Shown here piece after piece: positions 56,495-63,058 of a stretch of DNA of 63,058 nucleotides. The position numbers and the translations under genes were made by a program. The stretch is from Verrucomicrobiota bacterium (lineage in GTDB: Bacteria > Verrucomicrobiota > Verrucomicrobiia > Limisphaerales > JACQFS01). Under the pieces are notes generated by a model that ran no database searches, was not told the origin of the DNA, and saw nothing but the letters and a program-made list of their open reading frames with translations. The stretch's first letter is position 1; every line of letters begins with the position of its first letter. Where the stretch lies: the NCBI GenBank assembly GCA_016199935.1, contig JACQFS010000070.1, forward strand, positions 1 to 63,058. The letters run 5' to 3'.

Positions 56495-58270
56495 ATGTCC
56501 GCGAAATCTTCCGGCGCCGCCAACACCACCAATCCCACCGTCACCGCCTGGGTGGATGAGGTCGCGCACCTCACCCGGCCCGAGCGCATCCACTGGTGCG
56601 ACGGCTCCGAGGCGGAGAAGGAGGCGCTGACGAAACTGGCCGTCGAACTCGGCGTCCTCACGCCGCTGAACCAGACCAAACGCCCCGGCTGTTACTACCA
56701 CCGCTCGAATGCGAACGACGTCGCGCGCGTGGAGCAGTGCACTTTCATCTGCACCTCGAACCCCGAAGATGCCGGCCCGACGAACAACTGGATGGCCCCG
56801 CGCGACATGTATGCGAAGCTGCGCGCGCTCTGCGAGGGCGCGATGCGCGGGCGCACAATGTATGTGGTGCCCTACCTCATGGGCCCGCCCGGCTCGCCGC
56901 TCACGAAGGTGGGCGTGGAGATCACGGACTCGATTTACGTGGTGCTCTCGATGCGCATCATGACGCGCATGGGCTCGGCGGCCTACGCGCAACTCGGCAA
57001 CTCGCCGAATTTCAACCGGGGCCTCCATTGCATGCTCGACGTGCATCCCGACCGTCGCTTCATCGCGCACTTTCCCGAGGACAACGCGGTCATCTCCGTC
57101 GGCTCGAACTACGGCGGCAACGTGCTGCTCGGAAAAAAATGCCTCGCGCTGCGCATCGGCTCGTGGCTCGGCCGCAAGGAAGGCTGGATGGCCGAGCACA
57201 TGTTGATCCTCGGCGTCGAATCGCCGACGGGCGAAAAAACTTTTGTCGCGGCGGCGTTTCCGAGTGCGTGCGGCAAGACGAACTTCGCGATGCTCGTGCC
57301 GCCGCCGGCGTTCAAGGGCTGGAAGGTGTGGACCATCGGCGATGACATCGCGTGGATGAAGCCGGGGCCGGATGGAAAACTTTACGCCATCAATCCCGAG
57401 GCCGGCTACTTCGGTGTCGCGCCTGGCACGAGCATGAAGTCGAATCCGAACGCGATGAAGTCCATCGCGCGCGATACGATTTTCACCAACGTCGCGCTCA
57501 CGCCCGACGGCGACGTGTGGTGGGAAGGCCACGACGCTCCGCCGCCGAAGGAATGCCTCGACTGGCGCGGGCAAAAGTGGACGCCCGACTCAAAGGAAAA
57601 AGCCGCGCACCCGAACAGCCGCTTCTGCGCGCCCGCCGCGAACAACCCGATGCTCGCGCCGGAGGCGAGCGACCCGAACGGCGTGCCCATCAGCGCGATC
57701 ATCTTCGGCGCGCGCCGCTCGACGACGATGCCGCTGGTGTATCAGGCGTTCAACTGGATTCACGGCGTGTATGTCGGCGCGACGATGGGGAGCGAGATGA
57801 CGGCGGCGGCGGCGGGCGTGCTCGGCCAGGTGCGGCTGGACCCGATGGCGATGCTGCCGTTCTGCGGCTACAACATGGGCGAGTATTTTCTCCACTGGCT
57901 GCGGATGCGGAAGCTCATCACGCATCCGCCGCGCATTTTCCACGTGAACTGGTTCCGCAAGGGCGAGGACGGGAAATTTCTCTGGCCCGGATTCGGCGAA
58001 AACATGCGCGTGCTCAAATGGATCGTGGACCGCTGCCGCGGCGGCGCCAACGCCGAGGAGACGCCGCTGGGCTGGGTGCCCGGACCGAATGCGTTCGACC
58101 TGACGGGCATGGAGGACTTCAACGTGGACGATCTCGCAAGGGCGCAGAGCTTCAACGTGGAGGAGTGGCGCAACGAAGTGGTGAAATCGAACGAACTGTT
58201 TCTGAAACTCTACTCGCACCTGCCGAAGGAACTCATTTTCCAGCGCGAGCTGCTGGTGTCGAGGTTTTGA
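56495..58270 (+). CDS. pckG: Phosphoenolpyruvate carboxykinase (GTP)
   Basis: A 591-residue GTP-dependent PEPCK converting oxaloacetate to phosphoenolpyruvate. The substrate-binding ends (HWCDGSEAEKEAL; CYYHRSNANDVARVEQCTFI) and the kinase P-loop FPSACGKTNFAML, in which the Cys is specific to the GTP class, are visible, with TIGDDIAWMKPG and NPEAGYFGVAPGT following. NNPM and RRSTTMPLVYQAFNWIHGVY lie later. It serves gluconeogenesis or anaplerosis. It converges with the methyltransferase with no gap. Confidence 0.97.
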   Translation: MSAKSSGAANTTNPTVTAWVDEVAHLTRPERIHWCDGSEAEKEALTKLAVELGVLTPLNQTKRPGCYYHRSNANDVARVEQCTFICTSNPEDAGPTNNWMAPRDMYAKLRALCEGAMRGRTMYVVPYLMGPPGSPLTKVGVEITDSIYVVLSMRIMTRMGSAAYAQLGNSPNFNRGLHCMLDVHPDRRFIAHFPEDNAVISVGSNYGGNVLLGKKCLALRIGSWLGRKEGWMAEHMLILGVESPTGEKTFVAAAFPSACGKTNFAMLVPPPAFKGWKVWTIGDDIAWMKPGPDGKLYAINPEAGYFGVAPGTSMKSNPNAMKSIARDTIFTNVALTPDGDVWWEGHDAPPPKECLDWRGQKWTPDSKEKAAHPNSRFCAPAANNPMLAPEASDPNGVPISAIIFGARRSTTMPLVYQAFNWIHGVYVGATMGSEMTAAAAGVLGQVRLDPMAMLPFCGYNMGEYFLHWLRMRKLITHPPRIFHVNWFRKGEDGKFLWPGFGENMRVLKWIVDRCRGGANAEETPLGWVPGPNAFDLTGMEDFNVDDLARAQSFNVEEWRNEVVKSNELFLKLYSHLPKELIFQRELLVSRF

Positions 58271-58855
58271 TTATTTCTTCCGCCACCAAAACATCCGCTC
58301 CAGCCCAGTGCGGTTCGGATACGAGCGCGGCACCCAGTCGTCCACGCGCTCGAAGTGCGGCGAGAAGCGCGCGACCACTTCCTCGCGCGTGGTGCCGAAG
58401 GGCGGGCCGTCGGTGTCGGGAATGAGGTAATGCACCGCGAGCAACTGGCCGCCGGGCTTGAGCCAGCGCACCGCGGCCTGCACATACTCGGGGCGCAGCG
58501 ACGGATCAATGGCGCAAAAGCAGGTGTGCTCGAACAGCCAGTCGAACTGCGCGCACGGCTCATCGAAAAGAAAATCGCCGCCACGAAACTCGGCCGGCAG
58601 GTCGGCCGGCGTCATCGCGCTCGCCAACCGCACGGCGCTCGGCGCGAGATCGTAGCCCGTTGCGCGGAAGCCGCGCCGCGCCAGCACGCGCACATCGTGT
58701 CCGAAGCCGCAGCCCGGCACGAGCACCGTGCCCAGCGCGAGGTCCGTGCGCTCGGCGAGAAAATCCACCAGCCCCGGCGACGGCTCACCCTTTTCCCACG
58801 GCGTGTCACCGGCGCGATACTTCGACTCCCAATCAGTTGGGCTTGCTTCGGCCAT
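58271..58855 (-). CDS. TPMT-like SAM-dependent methyltransferase
   Basis: A 194-residue class I methyltransferase of the thiopurine-methyltransferase-like family. DWESKYRAGDTPWEKGEPSP is the family start, VLVPGCGFGHDVRVLARRGF is the SAM-binding loop and YDLAPSAVRLA the acidic strand end. FEHTCFCAIDPSLRPEYVQA is a family signature. The substrate is likely a small thiol or chalcogen compound. Confidence 0.92.
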   Translation of the reverse strand: MAEASPTDWESKYRAGDTPWEKGEPSPGLVDFLAERTDLALGTVLVPGCGFGHDVRVLARRGFRATGYDLAPSAVRLASAMTPADLPAEFRGGDFLFDEPCAQFDWLFEHTCFCAIDPSLRPEYVQAAVRWLKPGGQLLAVHYLIPDTDGPPFGTTREEVVARFSPHFERVDDWVPRSYPNRTGLERMFWWRKK

Positions 58856-58903
58856 GCATCATTCGCGGTTGGTCATCGGACATCGGTCATTGGACATTTG
58901 AAA

Positions 58904-58979
58904 TGGTGCCCCCGCCGGGAATTGAACCTGGATCAACGGTTTAGGAAACCGCTGCTCTATCCATTTGAGCTACGGGGGC
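58904..58979 (-). tRNA. tRNA-Arg (CCT), CCA encoded
   Basis: On the minus strand the acceptor arms GCCCCCG and CGGGGGC pair, followed by A and an encoded CCA. The anticodon loop is TTCCTAA, giving CCT. D-arm AGCTCAAATGGATAGAGC and T-arm GGTTCAATTCC are normal. Length is 76 nt with CCA. An integrase-like fragment lies 76 bp away, so the gene may have served as an integration site. Confidence 0.96.
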
Positions 58980-59055
58980 AAACACGAGCTAATTAAGGAC
59001 TGAATCACCAATCGAAGGGCTCTCGGATTTTGACTTGTAACCCGGCACTGAAAAC

Positions 59056-59325
59056 ATGAATCGAGAACCTTCACCAACACCTGCGAAAACTCCGCGGCAA
59101 GCCGTTCACAAATTCGCTGAACGTCGCTGCCGGCACGCATCAGGAACCCATTATGTGTTGGTCAAACGGGGCGGCAAGCAGTTTACGAAACGCCTCAAGA
59201 CCAACGACCGCAAATCGCCCGGCATCGCCGCGCCGATCGCTGCGGCGAAGATCGGCAACAAGAAAGGTGATCGGTGCCGGCCGGTAGCTTGCCCTGCTTC
59301 AAATGTGGACACGATTCCGGCTTAA
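59056..59325 (+). pseudogene. Remnant of a tyrosine-recombinase N-terminus
   Basis: An 89-residue frame whose middle, HYVLVKRGGKQFTKRLKTND, resembles the arm-binding N-terminal strand region of phage-type integrases. After about residue 52 the similarity stops and the rest reads as unrelated sequence. No catalytic domain with the R-H-R-Y residues follows. Its place next to tRNA-Arg fits a decayed integrative element. The assignment rests on a short motif. Confidence 0.5.
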
Positions 59326-59493
59326 CGGCGGCATGATGGCGCGTTTCAAAAAAATGTGGTGGCCGACCTCCACTTCAATCAGGACGAAGCACAGCGGGCG
59401 TGGCCGGTCGCAGGTTCATCAGAGAGGATGATCCCAGGGAAGATTCGCGACTGCTGGAAGCCGATTTTTCGAAAACCGGCAGGTTTCTAGCTT

Positions 59494-62400
59494 TTGCGAC
59501 GCATCGAACTCAGACTCGATACCGCCCAACCATTGCCGAGAATTGGCCGGCCCACACGTGGGCCGTTGCCGTTTCTGATGCTGGCTCTGGCCTTTTTTGC
59601 CGGGTTGTTTGACTCCGCGCTCGCGCAGTCCACCTGGGATGGCGGCGCGGGCACGGGCAGTTGGGGCGACGCCACCAATTGGAGCGCCAATCTGCTGCCG
59701 GGCACGGTGGCGCTGATCTTCGATGCGGCCAATGCCAACAGCCAGTGGGGGATCACGCTGGGCGCGAACCGGACCGCGACGAGCCTGACTTTCAACAACG
59801 CCGCCGGCAGCCAGGGGTTCACGTTCACCAACGACGGCTTCGCGCTCACGATCAATGCGGGCGGCATAACCAACAACGACGCCGACCTCCAGACGTTCAA
59901 CGAAGCGATCGTGCTGGGGGCCGCGCAGACTTGGAACGCCGCGGCGGGCGGACTGGGGTTCAACGGAAATGTGACCAACGCGGGCTTTCTGTTGACGGTC
60001 AGCGGCGCCAGCAACCTCACCATTGGCGGGATCATCAGCGGGGCCGGTGGATTGACGCAGACAGGAACGGGCACCCTCACGCTGAGCGGGGCCAATACGT
60101 TCAGCGGCACGGTGACCTTGAATGTGGCGGGCGGCACGTTGCGGGCGACCACCAGTTCCAATGCGCTGGGAACCGGGACGCTGACGCTCACGGCGGGCAC
60201 GCTCCAACTGGCCAACGACACCGACCTGGCCTTCAACCGCAACACGACGGTCACCGGTTCCTCGACGATCACCGCCGATCGCCTGACCACGGGAACGGGC
60301 GTGAGCTACACGCTTGGGACGTTGAGCATCGGCGCGCAAACCCTGACCCTGGGCGCGGGGACCAACGTGACCAACGGCAGCGCCGGCGTCACCTTTGGTG
60401 CGACCACGTTGAGTGCGAGCGGCACCATCTTCAGCGTGGGCAGCAACACCGTGTTGACGCTTGGAGCGATCAGCGGAGCCGCGAAAAATCTCACGGTCAG
60501 CGGCGTCGGCAACACCGTCATCACGGGAGCCGTTGCCACCACCACGGGCACCCTCACCAAGACGGGTGTCGGCACCTTGACCTTGGGCGCCTCGAACAGT
60601 TTCAGCGGCAGCACCACGCTGACGGCGGGGACGCTCGCGGTTGGAACCAGCAACGCGCTCGGGACGGGGACGCTGCTCCTGAATGGCGGCGCGCTCCAGG
60701 CCACGGGCGGCAGCATCACCCTGGGAAACGCCATCACGTTGCAGGTCAGTTCCACGATCAGCGGCAACCAGAACCTGACTCTCAACGGCGTGATGACCCA
60801 GAGCGGCAGCCGGTCTTTGACAAATAACAACACCGGCACGACGACCTTCGCCGGCGGCATCAATCTCACGACCAGCTCCACCGCGCGCACGTTGACCATC
60901 ACCGGCCCGGGCAACATGACGGTCAATTCCCTCATCGCCAACGGCGGTTCCGGCAAGGGCAGCGTGACGAAGAACGGCAGCGGCACGCTGACCCTGACCG
61001 GCACGAACACCTACACCGGCACCACCACCTTGACGGCGGGAACGCTCGCGATCGCGAACAGCAACGCCGTGGGAAAAGGAACGCTGTCGTTGAATGGCGG
61101 CACGCTGCTGGCGACGGGCGGCATCATCCTGACGAACACGATTTCCATCGCGGCGAACTCCACCATCGGCGGCAGCCAGAATCTCACCTTCAGCGGCGCG
61201 GTGACGGAGACCAGCAGCCGCACGTTGAACGTCACCAACTCCGGCACCACGACCTTCCTCGGCGGCCTCAAGCTGACGACCAGTTCCACCGCGCGCACCC
61301 TGGCCATCACCGGCACGGGCAACGTGGTGGTGAATTCCGTCATCGCCAACGGCAGCACTGGCGCGGGCAGCCTCACCATGAGCAATTCGGGAATCCTGAC
61401 ATTGAGCGGAAACAACACCTACACCGGCACCACCACGTTGAACAACCCCGCGGGCACACTCCGCGCGGTCACGAACGCCAGCGCGCTCGGCGCGGGCGTC
61501 GCCACGCTCACGCTCACGGCCGGAACGTTGCAGTTGGCCAACGACACCGGCCTGGCTTTCAACCGGAACACCACGGCGAACGGTTCCACCACGATTGTTT
61601 CCGATCGCCTGACCGCCGGGGCCGGCGTGACCCACACGCTCGGCACGTTGAGCATCGCGGGTCAGACGCTGACGGTGAACGCGGGAAGCAACGTCGCGAG
61701 CGGCACCGCCGGCATCACGTTCGGTGCCACGACCCTGAGCAACACCGGTTCGATTTTCAGTCTCGGCTCGAACACGCTGTTGACCCTCGCCTCGATCACC
61801 GGGAGCAACCGGAGTTTTTCCGTGACCGGCTCGGGCAACGCCACCATCACCGGCGTCATCGCCACCACCACCGGCAGCCTCACCAATTCCAGCACCGGCA
61901 CGCTGACCTTGAGCGGCGCGAACACCTACAGCGGCGGGACGATCGCGACGGTCGGCACCCTGCGCGCGACCACGAGTGCCGGCGCGCTGGGCACCGGGTC
62001 GCTTTCGCTCGCCGCCGGCACGGCGTTGCAACTGGTGAATGACAGCGCCACCGCGTTCAACAACAACACCGCCATTTCCGGGAGCGGCGCGGTCACCTTC
62101 ACCTCCGATCGTCTGACCGCCGGAGCCGGGGCGACGCACACGCTCGGCACCTTGAGCGTGGGTGATCAAACTTTGAATGTCGTCACCGGCACCAATGTGA
62201 ACAGCGGCACCGCCGGCATCACCTTCGGCAGTCTCACGCTCACGGGCAGCCCCACGCTCAACGTCGGCACCAACGCCCTGCTGACGCTCGGCGGATTTTC
62301 CAGCAGCGGCCGCACGCTCACGATTCAGGGCGCCGGCGGCACCACCTTCAGCAACACGATCAACGACGCGACGGGAACCCTGGCCATGACCGGCGCCGGC

Positions 62401-63058
62401 ACCCTGACGTTGAACGGTTCAAACGGGGTGATGCAAACAACGAGCATCACCAACGGCACGGTGATCCTCGGTGCCGTCAACGCACTCCAATCGTCCACGC
62501 TGACGGTGGACGGCGGGAATTCCATTTTGAATGTGGGCGCCAACGCGGCCTCCGGCGGCGCGGTCACTTTGAAAAACGGCGCGAGAATTCTCGGCACCAC
62601 GGGCGCGCTGACCGGCACGTCGTTCGCCGTGGAAAGCGGAACGATCAGCGCCGCGCTTGCCGGCAGCGGAGCCGCCCTGACCAAATCCACCGCCGGCACG
62701 GTGACGCTGAGCGGGACGAACAGTTTTGGCGGCGGGACGGTGGTGAGCGCGGGCACGCTGCGCGCGACGACGAGCGGCAGCGCCCTGGGCACGGGTGCGC
62801 TGACGCTCTCGGCGGGCACCACGCTGCAACTGGCCAACGACACTGACCTCGTCTTCAGCAACAACACCACCCTCAACGGCGCGGGCACGTTCACCCTCAC
62901 CGCCGATCGTCTGACCGCGGGCGCGGGCAGGACGCTCACGCTCGGCACGCTCGCGCTGGGCGCGCAGACTTTGTCGGTGAACGCGGGCACCAATGTCACC
63001 AGCGGCACCGCCGGGATCACCTTCGGCGCGGCCACGCTCTCGGCCGGCGGCGCGGTTT
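59494..63058 (+). CDS. Autotransporter-type beta-strand-repeat surface protein, 3' end missing
   Basis: The frame is open from just after a TAG at 59488 to the window end, at least 1188 residues. A TTG at 59494 or the ATG at 59578 starts it; a signal peptide (LMLALAFFAGLFDSALAQS) follows. Most of the protein is autotransporter-associated beta-strand repeats (PF12951 type): GTLTLSGANTFSGTVTL, GTLTLTGTNTYTGTTTL, GTLTLSGNNTYTGTTTL. A larger unit with SDRLTAGAGVTHTLGTLS recurs about four times. The protein is probably a very large secreted or surface-exposed beta-helix. Whether an autotransporter barrel or a sorting domain ends it cannot be seen. Confidence 0.9.
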   Translation, partial: MRRIELRLDTAQPLPRIGRPTRGPLPFLMLALAFFAGLFDSALAQSTWDGGAGTGSWGDATNWSANLLPGTVALIFDAANANSQWGITLGANRTATSLTFNNAAGSQGFTFTNDGFALTINAGGITNNDADLQTFNEAIVLGAAQTWNAAAGGLGFNGNVTNAGFLLTVSGASNLTIGGIISGAGGLTQTGTGTLTLSGANTFSGTVTLNVAGGTLRATTSSNALGTGTLTLTAGTLQLANDTDLAFNRNTTVTGSSTITADRLTTGTGVSYTLGTLSIGAQTLTLGAGTNVTNGSAGVTFGATTLSASGTIFSVGSNTVLTLGAISGAAKNLTVSGVGNTVITGAVATTTGTLTKTGVGTLTLGASNSFSGSTTLTAGTLAVGTSNALGTGTLLLNGGALQATGGSITLGNAITLQVSSTISGNQNLTLNGVMTQSGSRSLTNNNTGTTTFAGGINLTTSSTARTLTITGPGNMTVNSLIANGGSGKGSVTKNGSGTLTLTGTNTYTGTTTLTAGTLAIANSNAVGKGTLSLNGGTLLATGGIILTNTISIAANSTIGGSQNLTFSGAVTETSSRTLNVTNSGTTTFLGGLKLTTSSTARTLAITGTGNVVVNSVIANGSTGAGSLTMSNSGILTLSGNNTYTGTTTLNNPAGTLRAVTNASALGAGVATLTLTAGTLQLANDTGLAFNRNTTANGSTTIVSDRLTAGAGVTHTLGTLSIAGQTLTVNAGSNVASGTAGITFGATTLSNTGSIFSLGSNTLLTLASITGSNRSFSVTGSGNATITGVIATTTGSLTNSSTGTLTLSGANTYSGGTIATVGTLRATTSAGALGTGSLSLAAGTALQLVNDSATAFNNNTAISGSGAVTFTSDRLTAGAGATHTLGTLSVGDQTLNVVTGTNVNSGTAGITFGSLTLTGSPTLNVGTNALLTLGGFSSSGRTLTIQGAGGTTFSNTINDATGTLAMTGAGTLTLNGSNGVMQTTSITNGTVILGAVNALQSSTLTVDGGNSILNVGANAASGGAVTLKNGARILGTTGALTGTSFAVESGTISAALAGSGAALTKSTAGTVTLSGTNSFGGGTVVSAGTLRATTSGSALGTGALTLSAGTTLQLANDTDLVFSNNTTLNGAGTFTLTADRLTAGAGRTLTLGTLALGAQTLSVNAGTNVTSGTAGITFGAATLSAGGAV

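Noticed and set aside
59419-62169. Open frame of 916 codons on the minus strand
   Set aside because: It lies antisense to the beta-strand-repeat protein, is low-complexity (Arg/Ala/Gly-rich) and has no family resemblance. The plus-strand frame has a signal peptide and clear repeats. High GC removes stops from the opposite strand.

Overview
The window is one stretch of a high-GC bacterial chromosome whose gene content points to the Planctomycetes-Verrucomicrobia group, most likely a verrucomicrobial heterotroph. The main indicators are a PVC-type bacterial microcompartment (BMC) operon for fucose/rhamnose-type sugars, tandem DUF1080 sugar-hydrolase genes, a giant autotransporter-type beta-strand-repeat protein, AsmA-like and SPFH proteins of the type seen in that group, and two hypothetical families I recall from verrucomicrobial genomes. 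No rRNA, CRISPR array or complete insertion sequence is visible. Assignments come from reading motifs and family resemblance only; no database search was run.

Layout. 1-13.4 kb: AsmA-like protein (5' end missing), DinG helicase, a left-handed beta-helix protein, a sulfite-oxidase-fold molybdoenzyme, two Sel1-repeat membrane proteins, tRNA-Tyr, a PpiD/SurA-like chaperone, an RluA pseudouridine synthase, a zinc-ribbon protein and an SPFH protein. 13.7-18.6 kb: an aldehyde dehydrogenase whose 3' end is present twice around a VapC-type toxin-antitoxin pair, then an AT-richer block with an ankyrin protein and lipoproteins, one of them broken by an in-frame TGA. 18.7-20.2 kb: a hypothetical gene beside a 21-bp-periodic array and 14 perfect copies of an octamer. 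20.2-29.4 kb: the BMC operon (PduL, three BMC-H, three BMC-P, acetate kinase, CoA-acylating aldehyde dehydrogenase, class II aldolase, a barrel protein of unknown role) and a divergent DeoR regulator. 29.4-36.2 kb: RsgA, a secreted beta-propeller lactonase, SET-domain protein, rhodanese, an NDH-2/cNMP/CBS fusion and a TolC-type protein. 36.3-39.7 kb: glucokinase whose 3' end occurs three times, separated by a small gene and by a HicAB pair, then a 21-bp phased array. 39.8-49.2 kb: two DUF1080 proteins, ruvC and ruvA, acyltransferase and glycosyltransferase genes for the envelope, manA and accA. 49.5-58.9 kb: pentose-phosphate genes (pgl with an in-frame TGA, zwf, tal) with a ParDE pair between zwf and pgl, a lipoprotein pair, an amidohydrolase, GTP-type PEP carboxykinase and a methyltransferase. 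58.9-63.1 kb: tRNA-Arg, an integrase-like remnant and the start of the beta-strand-repeat protein.

How it fits together. The BMC operon would cleave a deoxyhexulose phosphate to lactaldehyde, oxidise aldehyde to acyl-CoA inside a shell, and recover ATP through PduL and acetate kinase. Glk, Zwf, Pgl, Tal, ManA and PckG supply central sugar metabolism around it.

Two patterns deserve most attention. First, small reverse-oriented cassettes (two of them toxin-antitoxin pairs) sit exactly at the 3' ends of an aldehyde dehydrogenase gene and of glk, each bounded by a duplicate of the host gene's tail; the duplicates differ almost only at synonymous positions. Second, short repeats built on periods of 7 bp (many loci, a different unit at each) or 21 bp fill gaps between genes, including most gaps of the BMC operon, and have entered two coding sequences in frame.
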